Assembly (NCBI GenBank): GCA_039566865.1
Contig: CM076947.1
Coordinates: 2,549,501-2,613,500, forward strand
DNA from: Aurelia coerulea
Taxonomy: Eukaryota; Cnidaria; Scyphozoa; Semaeostomeae; Ulmaridae
Reading direction: 5' to 3'
Length of the DNA stretch: 64,000 nucleotides
The notes beneath the pieces were generated by a model. It was not told the origin of the DNA. It did not search any database and saw nothing but the letters and a program-made list of their open reading frames with translations. Positions 20,134-30,860 of the stretch are shown here, piece by piece (position 1 is the stretch's first letter; each line of letters starts with the position of its first letter). The translations under genes and the position numbers were made by a program.

Positions 20134-21175
20134 GAGGGGTGTCGCCCTGATTGAGGGTATTTCACATTTGGCCAATTATTCCTGCTGAGCGAAAGAATTT
20201 TCAGAAAGGAACTTACCATGAATACCTTCCTAAACTCTTCCCCGTTGTTGATATAAAATATATTTGTCATTGGCGATATCGTCTTTTGGAGCGAGCTGCT
20301 CAAGCACACTGCGGTTCAGAGGGCCTAAATTTCCGACGTCGCCCTGAATGAGGGTATCCAAGCTTTCACTTCGTTTCATGTAAATTTAAGACAATTTGAT
20401 GCGAAAATCATCAGCATATCAACGATTAACGAGTTTTGGTTGCTCTTCAATGTTTTCTGATTGTGTTTGCTGCGTTTTGTTACTGGAACCATTGATCTTC
20501 GTTACCGCATATACGTTCGAAGATTTTTCAGCAAGCTGGCATCATTTCTTCCTCCTTCTGTCAATTGAACAATATCTAAATGAATTTCTAATATTGAAAA
20601 ATATTTGTCCAGTCTTTCAATAGAATCAACCTATTTTTGTGCCGTAAATTGTCCTTTTACCACAAATATAGGTCGCCTGTGGTGCTTTGGTAGCGCAGAT
20701 TTTGTTAAAAAACCGGAAGATACCACAATGCCCTCAATCAGGGCGACTTTAGGCCAATCAAACGGCTTAAAAAGGGAAACCCATCGTGGCGGAAACGGAT
20801 TTTGTAATTCATATGAAACGTAAAGTACTTCTTCTAGACACGCTTGGCTTGCTGTGCGGCCATTTTTTTGTTGGGAAAGTTCAAATAACGCCAAGAAAAC
20901 AAGCAAAAACAAAACACTGCAATAAGATTTGAAATGAAAATGGCGGATACTCACAGCTCAGTTCTCAGGTGAGATTCTTTATACACTTTCTCTCTGTTTG
21001 TGGATGGAATTTTATTCAATAAAAACAAGCAAAGATTTAGTAAATGTTGTCAATGAGATATTTTCACAAGCATTTTGATTCTAGCTCGGCCCAACTCGCG
21101 TTATTCTGCTACAAACGGACAACATAGTGAAAACTGGTCAAAATGCGTGTACCCTCAATCAGGGCGACACCCCTC
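20134..21175. mobile_element. Tc1/mariner-like MITE with 26-bp perfect TIRs
   Basis: 1,042 bp bounded by perfectly inverted 26-bp termini beginning GAGGGGTGTCGCCCTGATTG, each preceded or followed by TA (20132-20133, 21176-21177), as expected for a TA target duplication. Two further copies of the core TCGCCCTGAwTGAGGG lie inside, one direct (20339) and one inverted (about 20731). No transposase: the 107-codon minus-strand open frame inside (20631-20954) runs through one of these repeat motifs and is unlikely to be a gene. Confidence 0.7.
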
Positions 21176-21417
21176 TATCTAAGCAAAATGGACTCTTTCT
21201 TAACGAACGCAAATAGAATATCGAACATCTATACTTGAACGTTAAATGGGATGGTGGCAGGCGTGGCTGCACGTGCGTTGGCTTGGCTGGCGGCAGGTTC
21301 CTTATGCACTCCATTTGTTACTGGCGTTGCTGCTGCTTGCTGCAAAGCTTGTGATACTTCTAACAGAACTAAAAGTTTAGGAGGTCTGGTAAAAACCCAT
21401 TTACTCTTGTCTGCAAC

Positions 21418-21580
21418 TAACAGTACCATTGCTGCTTGTATGTTGCCATGAGATGAATAATTTTACAACATTTCCACAAAGATTGTTTTATTTGAACATC
21501 CTTCAAAATCACAATATCACCAATTCTAACAACAGGTTTCTTACCATCTGCATTCGATTTGTATGACTCTATAGGTCGTA
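21418..21580 (-). pseudogene. Possible BEL/Pao retroelement C-terminal fragment
   Basis: A 54-codon minus-strand stretch translating to LRPIESYKSNADGKKPVVRI then GDIVILKDVQ..SLWK, resembling the conserved GDiVLikD...W segment at the C-terminus of BEL/Pao integrase regions. It ends at a stop at 21418. The match rests on a short motif; it could be chance. No flanking integrase or LTR was found. Confidence 0.3.
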
Positions 21581-22421
21581 GCAGATACTCATATCTTGCA
21601 ATTCTGACAATAAATGTCGAAAGGAATCTCTGCGGGGCCCAGCATCATCAACTGTTCGGACACTGTCCATAAACTTAACCTCAATTGGAATGGTATCATC
21701 CAATTTAAGCTTGGACATCTCGTGCACAAAGCTCATCCCAACTCTACTGCGTCTGATGTACAGCCAGACTGTAGAGTACGGCAAGTGCACACCCGATATT
21801 TTTTTCCTTAAATCTCACTGCACACCTTAGAAAGGGTGTGGCACATTGTGATTTGGGTGTGCTTCTTTTGTTTAATGCTTTTATTGGGGTTTTATTGTGC
21901 CACACTGACGACTGAAGAGCTTTAGATGAAAACTACGACAGAAATTTTGGAATTTCTGATAAATTCGTAGACTTACTACAATTGTTGTATTTATCACTTA
22001 GCAGTCTCATTCATGGTCACATTTCCATAAATGGCAAATGGGATTCATTGTAGTAAGTCTACAAAATTCCGTCGCGTGGAATCAAATTGCTCGCGATTTT
22101 AGGCCCAAAACTCATCTGCCCGAATGAAGGATTTGAATTTGTATATTATTTTCACATTTATTCTCATCTTTTTTGTTAGACTTTCTTACAAATATAAAAT
22201 CAGAATTAATATGCACACTTGAAGTGCACAGTTGAATAAAGTGCACACTTGCACACTCGATATTTTGCTCTTGCACACCCGAGATCTCGTTGGAAACTGC
22301 CGTACTCTGCAGTCCGGATGTACAGTGCCTTTGGAATTTGCTGGAAATGTATTTCAGCAACATGCATCTCCAAGAGGACATTAGGTGAGAATGTCACTTT
22401 GGATGTCCGTCTGTTTGAAGC
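21569..22421 (-). pseudogene. HECT-like domain exon interrupted by a hAT MITE
   Basis: On the minus strand an acceptor CTTTTCAG|G (22422) opens a frame ASNRRTSKVTFSPNVLLEMH...IPKALYI. It is cut at 22325, and after the 554-bp insertion it resumes in frame as RRSRVGMSFVHEMSKLKLDD...VKFMDSVRTVDDAGPRRDSFRHLL. The last segment resembles the entry of HECT-type domains (VxFxGE..VDxGGPxREFF). Such HECT-like segments occur in invertebrate transposon-associated genes as well as in ubiquitin ligases. The catalytic lobe is absent, and no donor follows. Either a lone exon of a dead gene or a fragment carried by a transposon. Confidence 0.45.
21756..22325. mobile_element. hAT-type MITE with 8-bp target duplication
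   Basis: A 554-bp element (21764-22317) with termini CCAGACTGTAGAGTACGGCA and, inverted, CCGGACTGCAGAGTACGGCA, flanked on both sides by ATGTACAG (21756-21763, 22318-22325). On the minus strand the target reads CTGTACAT, matching the hAT preference nTnnnnAn. Just inside both ends, GTGCACACC-type motifs repeat several times, like subterminal transposase-binding repeats, and an internal inverted pair GTAGACTTACTACAAT/ATTGTAGTAAGTCTAC is present. No coding capacity. Confidence 0.7.
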
Positions 22422-22504
22422 CTGAAAAGTAGAGCCATAAAAAGGTTAAACACACTTTTGGTTTGGGCAGACAGACCCTTTCTACAACAGGACAACCTAA
22501 CCCA

Positions 22505-22790
22505 TACCAAAAAAGCTGGGGAGAAAACTGGGAAAGCTAGGATTTCCTAGGATTCCCCAGTTTCCCTAGCTTTTTCATCAAAAAAAATTTCAAGCTGGGG
22601 ATTCTGTTTCCTATGAAGCTGCGGAAGCTGGCAATCAGTGCACAAAGAGCTAGGAAAGCTGGGAAATTTTCCCAAAAATTCCATCATATTCCATTATTTC
22701 CCAGCTTTTAAAGGAATTTTGCTCTTTTTCCCACCTCTTTTTATCCTAGGAAGCTAGGGAATTTTGCCCAGAAATTACCCAGAAAAATCT
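22505..22790. repeat. AGCTGGG/CCCAGCTT motif cluster
   Basis: About 285 bp dense in degenerate AGCTnGGrAA and TTCCCnAGCT motifs in both orientations, with near-palindromes such as TTTCCTAGGATTCCCCAG. Looks like a decayed short-unit satellite or MITE end; no gene. Confidence 0.4.
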
Positions 22791-22810
22791 AAGAATTCCT
22801 TGAGTGTGAC

Positions 22811-23812
22811 TAATAAACGTGGGTTTGTGGGTCGCGTGGGTCGTGTGGGTTGTGAGTTTATTTGTGGGTGGCTGTGGGTTTGTGGGTTTAACTGGTGTGG
22901 GTTTGTGAGTTTGTGAGATTGTGGGTCATGTGGGTTTGTGAGTGCTACTAAATCGCGTGGGTTTGTGGGTTACGTGGGTTTTGTGGGTACTTTGAGTTTG
23001 TGGGTTTCATATGTGGCTTTGTCAGTTTCACAACAAAGATGGCATTCTTGTTTATCAACTTTGAATGTGGGTTGGTAGGTTTTTGCCTAATGTGCTGGTA
23101 TTATGCAATGAGGTTATGAGGTTGGCATAACTTCTATACGTAACCTCGTTTCCAAGATTTTCACAGAATGTAATTCATAATGCATTGGAGAGACTTCAGG
23201 TTGTGCCAAGCAAATATGTTCAAAAGTACGGGAAATGAATCTTTGACAGGGTATCATTTTGCAAGGGATAGCACTTTTCCGACGGATTTTTCTTTAAAAC
23301 AAATGGATTTTGCCAAAGATGTTTGAGATTTTTACAGTGATAGGACCCTGGGTTCTATGGACAAGAAGAGCTAAGGACATGCATGAAGTTCCAGCCTTGG
23401 GCATCTGCCTTGGGCCATTATGGCGCGAAAAAGATATTAGAACAATGTTAATTCAATTTGGCAGCAATAATCATTGACCAGAATCGAGGCTGTAGAATGA
23501 TGCAAGAAACTATGCTGATTGTGTAATTGAGTTCCAACCCACAAACCCACGCAACTAACATTAGAGTAGCACTTACAAATCCACATGACCCACAATCTCA
23601 CAAACTCACAAACCCACACCAGTTAAACCCACAAACCCACAAATAAACTCACAACCTACGCAACCCACAAACCCACTTTTATTAGGTGGGTTGGAACGCT
23701 ATTTAGTTGGTCTTAACAAGAAACCCACAAACCCACATATGAAACCCACAAACTCACAGTACCCACATAACCCACGTAACTCACAAACCCACGCGATTTA
23801 GTCGCACCCGAA
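22811..23812. repeat. Inverted GTGGGTTTGTGGGT minisatellite arms
   Basis: Left arm 22811-23016 is built of GTGGGTTTGTGGGT-like words; right arm about 23536-23800 is built of the complementary words (ACCCACAAACCCAC). Shared longer strings (TTTAACTGGTGTGGGTTTGT; TTTCATATGTGG) show that the arms are true inverted copies, although the two sub-blocks are in permuted order in the right arm. The spacer of about 500 bp is unrelated. The G-rich strand has runs fitting the G3N1-7 quadruplex rule. Confidence 0.6.
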
Positions 23813-23895
23813 CGGAGAAACCACTTTGGCTAAACTAGCTAACTTTGACTCTTGTATACAAGAGTAAAAAAATATAGCCAACCTTCCGTACTGTA

Positions 23896-24207
23896 CCCAT
23901 AGTAGGGCAGACAGTGTTAGCTAACACGTTCGCTAATTTTCCCACAGCACATGCAGTAGGACAGACAAACTTAGCTAACACGTTCGCTAATATTAGCACA
24001 TACAGTATGACAGAAAAACTTAGCTAACACGTTCGCTAATTTTCCTTCATCACATGCAGTATGACAGACAAACTTAGCTAACACGTTCGCTAATTTTTCC
24101 TTCAGCACATGCAGTAGGACAGACAAACTTAGCTAACACGTTCGCTAATTTTCCCTTCAGCACATGCAGTATGACAGACAAACTTAGCTAACACGTTCAC
24201 TAACTTT
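23896..24207. repeat. Left-arm tandem array, about 62-bp unit
   Basis: Five or six copies of a unit containing CAGACAAACTTAGCTAACAC then GTTCGCTAATTTTCCTTCAG. The last copy is interrupted by the piggyBac-like MITE at the TTAA at 24206. Confidence 0.75.
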
Positions 24208-24778
24208 AACCCTATCTGACCTGGGGGGGGGGGCGGATTCCGCCCCCCCTAGTACATTTTTGTTTACACCGTTTTCCACACATGCAGCAGGCCTCTGATA
24301 CTTCGTAAGTTTAACTATGTATCATAGAGCAATAAAATTGCAACAATTTGGACATTCTATTTTTAGCCTTGTTTCCATGGTTACCAATTTTTCATACTGC
24401 ACTCTGTGAAAAACATACTTTGTATCTCTTTTAATCATGTTTAATTGGTCCAATTAAGTCTAAATTAAGAATTTATACATATTTTGATCTATATCTTTCG
24501 TTTCTTTATGAAAAATAAAGTTTCATGACGTTTTAGCAACCTTTCATTTATATGACGTCATATGACATCATAATGATCATCATGCTCTAGCAACAACAAC
24601 AACATCGCTAATTGGATTATGATTTCAAATTTTCATTGTTTACATAATGAACTACCTTTGTGCCCTGTTTGGCTGCCATATCTCTTATGACAACAGAGAT
24701 AAACAGGGGGGGGGGCGGAATCGGCCCCCCCCCCCCAGGCATTGAGTGTTTCAAATCACCCAGGTCAGATAGGGTTAA
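24206..24778. mobile_element. piggyBac-like MITE (complete)
   Basis: 565 bp (24210-24774) with perfect 16-bp inverted ends CCCTATCTGACCTGGG, flanked by TTAA on both sides (24206-24209, 24775-24778). G/C runs and GGCGGATTCCGCC-type palindromes lie just inside each end. TTAA duplication and CCCTnT ends fit piggyBac-type transposition. Non-coding. Confidence 0.75.
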
Positions 24779-25557
24779 TTATTCTTATGCCTATGACCGA
24801 AGCAGTGAATTCAAGACAAAATAGAGCTTCTGTTATCTAATGTTCTTATGTATGGTCAACAAAACAAACAGACTAATTGCTTGGTTGTGCCCAGATCATT
24901 TGGAATGTAAAGTTCTAGGCTTACATCAAGATTTGTTTTATGGGGTATTTCAAATACGAAATTATTGTAATTTTTGAAGAAAGATGGAACTAACCGAGTC
25001 TGTTTATTTTTTAATGTGAAATAAAACTTATCACATCTGAAATATGAATTAACTAGACTCTTTTGTTAAACATCAAGAGCACCTTTATAGAGCTATGACT
25101 ATGAGATATTGACATTATCAAAAACGGTTCTCCTAAATAAAAAGAGTTGTTCAGGCGAAACTAAACAATCATCAACAAAACAAACAGCAAAACATCACCA
25201 TTAATTAAAGAACAAAACACAAATGATTTAATGCATCAAATTTAGATAACTGGATGAAACTTCAGTGCAACTGTCAGTCAAGGAGACAATACAGAAAGAC
25301 AATTCATTTACTATTTTCCTAGAATATTACGTCACTGTGAGACGCCATATATATATAATGAATTTATGTCTTTAGATAAATGATAATCATCATCACTTTC
25401 ATTATCATTGTATTTTCATCATCGTCAATTAAACTTATCAGAAGCTCAGAATTTCTATCCAGTAAGATTTTACAGTCAAATTTGTAAGAGCACTGTTTTT
25501 GGCAGAAAACAAAGAAAATAATGAAGTCATCAAATGTACTATAATTGGAGTAAAGTA
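24779..25557. other. Gene-free A/T-rich interval
   Basis: No coding, repeat or structural signal seen between the piggyBac-like MITE and the next MITE. Confidence 0.5.
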
Positions 25558-26800
25558 ACTTGAATACACGAATTTTTTTATAAGAAACTGCCCATAAGAA
25601 ACTCAACTCTCACATCGCCAAAAAATTAAGAAACTCCAGTACTGGAGAAATATGACTTAAGCAACTATTTGTTTTGATAAAGGAAATCCTCAACCTATTT
25701 TTAATTTATTCTTGCTTGTTTCCAGTATCATATTACTCGTAGGGTACTTGGGTAATGTCTAAACAGTGGCGGAAATTATGGGGGGGTTGGAGGGGCAATT
25801 GCCCCCCCCCCCCCCAATTCGATAAGACTCAGAAATTTTCTTAAAAGTCGGAAATTCCGTAGTTGGGACTGAAACTGTAATGAAGAAACGAGTCACCGTC
25901 AAGAAGTGGACGAGTTTTTATATAGAAAGAACAAACGAAATGCACAAACTCAAAAAGCACATTCTAAAGTTTTTATTCACTTTCATTTATTTCATAAACG
26001 AGAAAAAAGTTCTTGGGTATAGGTCAGTTAGAGAGTAGCAATATTTCCGCGAGATGTTGCAGCTTTGGGAGAGGCATTCTAAGCCAATGTAAAGGTTGGA
26101 GTTCTTTAAATTTTCCTGGACGCGACATTAACACAAACTATCAGCGAATTGCCGAATTTTCAAAGTTTCCATGTTTGGGGCGGGGGCAGGCAAAACCTGA
26201 ATTGCGACAGAAAAAAATTCCAGGGGATGCTACTCTAAAAACATGTTTCAACATTGTCAAAATCCCAATTCAGTACTGGCAAACATAGGGTCATGAAAGG
26301 CATTCTAAGCAAAAATAGAGGGAGTTTCCTCAACAATTTTCCTGAGGGCTTCGCCCCTGGCGTCCTCGTAACTATTGGGCCTACCGACAGTACGTTCATA
26401 ATACATTCTTGCCTTTTTCTATCAACTGCTGAATATAAATAGTTTTGAAATCTGATATACAATGACCTTAGCACATTTAAGGACACAATTTATGTCAGAT
26501 CTAGGTCTTCCAGCGAAATACCTGAGAACAAAAGCATTTCCTCCGACTTGGAAAATTTACGGCTTGCCCCCCCCCCACTCAAAAAGCTGAATTTCCGCCA
26601 CTGTGTCTAAACATTGGAAAGGCTTAAAAAATCTTGTTTTGAAGTGTTCACGAGGGTGCAGGTAGTGAACATGAAGATTGTTGGGGAACCTCTAAGAAAC
26701 TCGTAAGAAACTCTGAGTTCTCAAAATCTGAAAATATTAAGAAACTTTCAGTACTGGACCAAATTCTTAGTTTCTTATAAAAAAATACGTGTATTGACTT
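25558..26800. mobile_element. TAAGAAACT-family MITE carrying a nested hAT
   Basis: Ends are inverted: GAATACACGAATTTTTTTAT (25562 on) and the complement of CAATACACGTATTTTTTTAT (ending 26796), both leading into AAGAAACT. ACTT flanks both sides (25558-25561, 26797-26800), a possible target duplication. Without the nested element it is about 390 bp, matching the copy at 63178-63571. Inner CCAGTACTG words repeat near each end. Confidence 0.65.
25756..26611. mobile_element. Non-autonomous hAT element nested in a MITE
   Basis: 840 bp (25764-26603) with inverted ends CAGTGGCGGAAATT and a perfect 8-bp target duplication TGTCTAAA (25756-25763, 26604-26611). The CAGnGGCGG start and 8-bp duplication are diagnostic of hAT elements. 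The interior has G/C runs near the ends and no transposase. Related MITE copies at 12.8 and 63.37 kb are intact across this point and serve as empty sites. Confidence 0.85.
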
Positions 26801-27225
26801 TTCAAATAAAATTAAATCAGAGGGCCAATTTCCTTCCTTTTCTACCTTTGTCAATTCAGCCTCTGAGTGGGGCTAACTTTTTGCACTCCCCGGCGTGAGG
26901 ATGTTTGGGAAAGTCCGATCCAGAAGGGGATGAAGTTTTTCTTAGGATTACGAATATTTCGAACAACTTGTTGACTCGAACGAAATTCATTCGCCCCTGA
27001 GAGATCAAGTTATTGAGGTTTAACGATGGATTGATAACTTAGTCCATAATCTAACCAAAAAAACACAACATAGAGCACTGTCACGAACTTCAACACGTCA
27101 AGACTCGCGTGATTTCATCTTCAATTTGCACCTTCGTGGATGAATATCAAACTATTGGTCGAGAAAATTTGTAAAATATGACTCGGATCACTCAGGCAAT
27201 GAATGAAGTAGCTAAGTTTTTTTAT

Positions 27226-28740
27226 TCTTAGTCAACTCGTTCACTAAATCTTAGATTTCCCTACGGAAGGAATATTCGTTGAATTAGCGAACGAAGTAGC
27301 TAAGTTTTTTTCTTTCGTGGGAACTGCAGGATTCTTAGCCAACTCGTTCGCTAATTCTTAGATTTCCCTACGGAAGGAATATTCGTTGAATTAGCGAACG
27401 AAGTAGCTAAGTTTTTTTCTTACATGGGAATTGCAGGATTCTTAGCCAACTCGTTCGCTAATTCTTAGATTTCCCTACGGAAGGAATATTCGTTGAATTA
27501 GCGAACGAAGTAGCTAAGTTTTTTTCTTACATGGGAATTGCAGGATTCTTAGCCAACTCGTTCGCTAATTCTTAGATTTCCCTACGGAAGGAATATTCGT
27601 TGAATTAGCGAACGAAGTAGCTAAGTTTTTTTCTTACATGGGAATTGCAGGATTCTTAGCCAACTCGTTCGCTAATTCTTAGATTTCCCTACGGAAGGAA
27701 TATTCGTTGAATTAGCGAACGAAGTAGCTAAGTTTTTTTCTTACATGGAAATTGCAGGAGTCTTAGCCAACTCGTTCGCTAATTCTTAGATTTCCCTACG
27801 GAAGGAATATTCGTTGAATTAGCGAACGAAGTAGCTAAGTTTTTTTCTTACATGGGAATTGCAGGATTCTTAGCCAACTCGTTCGCTAATTCTTAGATTT
27901 CCCTACGGAAGGAATGTTCGTTGAATTAGCGAACGAAGTAGCTAAGTTTTTTTCTTTCGTGGGAATTGCAGGATTCTTAGCCGACTCGTTCGCTAATTCT
28001 TAGATTTCCCTACGGAAGGAATATTCGTTGAATTAGCGAACGAAGTAGCTAAGTTTTTTTCTTACATGGGAATTGCAGGAGTCTTAGCCAACTCGTTCGC
28101 TAATTCTTAGATTTCCCTACGGAAGGAATGTTCGTTGAATTAGCGAACGAAGTAGCTAAGTTTTTTTCTTACATGGGAATTGCAGGATTCTTAGCCAACT
28201 CGTTCGCTAATTCTTAGATTTCCCTACGGAAGGAATATTCGTTGAATTAGCGAACGAAGTAGCTAAGTTTTTTTCTTACATGGGAATTGCAGGATTCTTA
28301 GCCAACTCGTTCGCTAATTCTTAGATTTCCCTACGGAAGGAATATTCGTTGAATTAGCGAACGAAGTAGCTAAGTTTTTTTCTTACATGGGAATTGCAGG
28401 ATTCTTAGCCAACTCGTTCGCTAATTCTTAGATTTCCCTACGGAAGGAATATTCGTTGAATTAGCGAACGAAGTAGCTAAGTTTTTTTCTTACATGGGAA
28501 TTGCAGGATTCTTAGCCAACTCGTTCGCTAATTCTTAGATTTCCCTACGGAAGGAATGTTCGTTGAATAGCGAACGAAGTAGCTAAGTTTGTCTCTTACA
28601 TGAGGAGTGCAGGATTCTTAGCTAACGTGTTCGCTAAATCTTAGGTTTCCTTACGGAAGGAATGTTCGCTGAATTAGCGAACGAAGTAGCTAAGTTTGTC
28701 TCTTACATGAGGAGTGCAGGATTCTTAGCTAACGCGTTCG
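27226..28740. repeat. Right-arm tandem array, 107-bp quasi-palindromic unit
   Basis: About 14 copies with a regular 107-bp period. Each unit has CTTAGCCAACTCGTTCGCTA and, about 35 bp on, its near-complement TAGCGAACGAAGTAGCTAAG, so each can fold into a stem of about 24 bp. Copies differ by only one or a few bases; the two rightmost are more diverged and resemble the left-arm unit more closely. Confidence 0.85.
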
Positions 28741-28835
28741 CTAAAATCGATTTCCCCTACTGTATAAACCGTAGTCGAAATTCGCTATTGATTTGATCTC
28801 TTGTATACAAGAGTTTAGATTAGCTAACTTAGCTA

Positions 28836-29290
28836 TTGTATAATCTCCCTTTTTTTTCGTATGGGAAAAGCTAGCTGTTCATCTGCAGCTTCTCAAAACC
28901 AATATCATTTTCCCATTAAATTAACCAAAGAATGCTCTACTAATCCTTTTGGATAACCATTATTTTGACTAATTAATCAATTTTGAGAGAAGGTCATATA
29001 ATTTCTTAAATTCTTTGATTTTTGTAAAATTCTTCGATCATAAATCATTATCATTCTGGCGCATACACACTAGTGTGATCCGATAGTGAAGTCTCCCGTA
29101 TTATTATCGTTTCAGTTCAGGTTCGATTGCAAAGAAGACTATTTTTTGTTTCGTTCCTATAGTTTATTACTTGATGTTAAATGGTGAGAAAAGAAGGTTG
29201 GTGTACATTTGTCACTTTTCTAGAGCTGCCAATTCCAAATAATTACAAATTCCAAGTAATTCCAAGCAATTCCAAGCAATTCCAAGTATT
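28836..29290. other. Gene-free interval
   Basis: A/T-rich; a few AATTCCAAGTAATTCCAAGC short repeats near 29235-29290. No coding signal. Confidence 0.5.
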
Positions 29291-29295
29291 TACAA

Positions 29296-29396
29296 ATTGA
29301 AACCTTGAACCCGAAACCTTAAGCCCAAAACCTTAAACCCGAAACCTTAAACCCGAAACCTTGAACCCGAGACCTGAACCCGAAACCCGGAAAAAA
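29296..29396. repeat. 14-bp tandem array (CCTTAAACCCGAAA)
   Basis: Six or seven imperfect copies of CCTTAAACCCGAAA. It resembles telomere-type C-strand repeats in composition but is interstitial, short and irregular. Confidence 0.6.
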
Positions 29397-29399
29397 GTT

Positions 29400-29997
29400 T
29401 GTCCGCATTGTTTGCACTGTGGTGAAACAAATTGGCAAAATGCTGGGCTAAACTGTTCGTTTGAACATATTTTTTTGCATGCATTTCTGGTGTTTGACCA
29501 AGTTGCAGGATGCAATCAAGGCTTCTTTGTTTGTATTTCTTGACAACTCATTTTCACAAATTTTTGATATGCAAATGGCATGGCCTACTCATCACTCATT
29601 GAAATATGTGATCATGCTAATCAACTGCTTTCTACTTTTCCATAAAATTGCTGCTGCTATTTGCACCATTGCCTTCAGCACTTTTTTGAAACTTCACCTG
29701 TAGAACAGTGAGGTACACCAGAGTCTTTATCATTTCCGTTCAGCACATTTAGCAGAAAGACCTTGGTTCCTCCTGAGTGAATCAAAAAGGGTCCAGCCAT
29801 CGAGTATTGAGAGGCTACTGCTACATGACTCCATTAGCAATGTGTTATCTACAATTTGACATTGCCTAGTGAAATATGTGCCTATAGTTGCCAATCAAGT
29901 ACTTCTTTATTGAGAGCCATATCTACTTTTCCTTACAATCGCTGCTATTGTTTGCACCATTGCCTTCGCCACTTGTTTCTAAGGTTACCTATAGAGG
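29400..29997. other. Gene-free interval
   Basis: Two similar short segments near 29600-29700 and 29880-29980 (shared TTGCACCATTGCCTTC and GAAATATGTG) suggest a diverged local duplication. No gene supported. Confidence 0.4.
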
Positions 29998-30218
29998 CTA
30001 ACGGTATTCAACGAAGTAGCGAAATGACAAAATAGGAGATGGTGAGTGGGTTGGTAATGCGTTGAAATTCAGTAAAGGATCTGTTTGTGGAGATGGTGCT
30101 GTATAGCAGCGTTTTCGTGGTAATGACAATGGTACGTTGTGAAATTCTTCTTCGATGTGATGATACGGAGGAATGGAGATGGGGTTGCCGTGAAAGAACT
30201 GCTGGTCAGTGTATTCGG
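29998..30218 (-). CDS. C-terminal part of the proline-rich host frame
   Basis: Minus-strand coding sequence EYTDQQFFHGNPISIPPYHH...SPSPILSFRYFVEYR ending at a stop at 29998. It is the direct continuation of the frame at 35121-35826: removing the CMC element and one CGG target copy joins ...PHLPHLS to EYTDQQ in frame. No known domain. It supports a genuine coding exon into which the transposon inserted. Confidence 0.5.
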
Positions 30219-30229
30219 CACAGGTAGAA

Positions 30230-30860
30230 ATGAGCCCAAAACCCACATTTGGATTTTACAGAAATTCGAAATCAGGTGTGAAATCGTACATGATTTTACA
30301 AGACCCATGGTATTGGACATACCTTATAATCGCACCATAGTGATTTTACTATTGAGAATCACAAATCGTATTTCAGCTGTACAAAATCCCATTACGATCC
30401 TTCTATGATTTTTAACAGCAGCAAATAAGATTTGCGATTCTTCAATCGTATGTACAAGCGTCCGATTGTCTTTATGTACAAGCTGTGCACAATTGTTCAA
30501 CAATTCAAATACCAACAAAATCATGTGCGATTCTAGGATAAAGATCACATGTCTGATCCAAAACTTTGAAAATCACAAGCGATTCCAATCTGATTTTGAA
30601 GGTCAATAAATCTGTCTTGGATTATGAGAACATCAAAATCACGTGTGCTTTAGAAAGGAATGCAATCACAACTCTGATCAGCAACAATTTAAAATCCTAA
30701 ACGATTCCAATCCGATTTGTAAGGTCTGGAAATCGTTGTGTTATTGTGAGGACATTAAAATCGCATGCGCTTTCAGGAAGGAATATAATCACAAACTCGA
30801 TCATCAACATGTTAAAATCCCGTATGATTTCAATCTTATTTATCAGATCGTTCAATCTGG
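30230..30860. repeat. Left subterminal repeat zone of CMC copy 1
   Basis: Irregularly spaced copies in both orientations of a short word around AATCGTATG, AAATCACATG and GCGATT. Equivalent zones occur at 34640-35105, 35840-36470 and 41620-42085. Confidence 0.55.

Larger units (their letters stand above)
23828..28835. mobile_element. Candidate foldback element with tandem-repeat arms
   Basis: Ends are inverted relatives: GGCTAAACTAGCTAACTTTG then the palindrome CTCTTGTATACAAGAG (23849-23864) at the left, and the same palindrome (28798-28813) followed by the complement of AGCTAAGTTAGCTAATC at the right. Inside each end lies a tandem array sharing AAACTTAGCTAnnnCGTTCGCTAA in inverted orientation: about 62-bp units on the left (23896-24207), 107-bp units on the right (27226-28740). 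Long terminal arms made of tandem repeats are the hallmark of foldback/Galileo-type elements. The 3-kb centre holds other MITEs and no gene, so this copy is non-autonomous or hollowed out. Confidence 0.55.

Noticed and set aside
20631..20954. 107-codon minus-strand frame with a signal-peptide-like start
   Set aside because: Lies within the mariner-like MITE and reads through one of its repeated terminal motifs; no homology signal.
21229..21451. Two overlapping Ala-rich open frames on opposite strands
   Set aside because: Neither has a recognisable motif; the Ala-rich codons come from a GC-rich GCTGCT/GGCTGGCGGC stretch.
27226..28740. Regular repeat array that could look like a CRISPR
   Set aside because: Whole 107-bp unit is conserved with no unique spacers, and the sequence is eukaryotic; it is a satellite-like transposon arm.
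29296..29396. Interstitial telomere repeats
   Set aside because: Unit is 14 bp (CCTTAAACCCGAAA), irregular and short; not a TTAGGG-type array.
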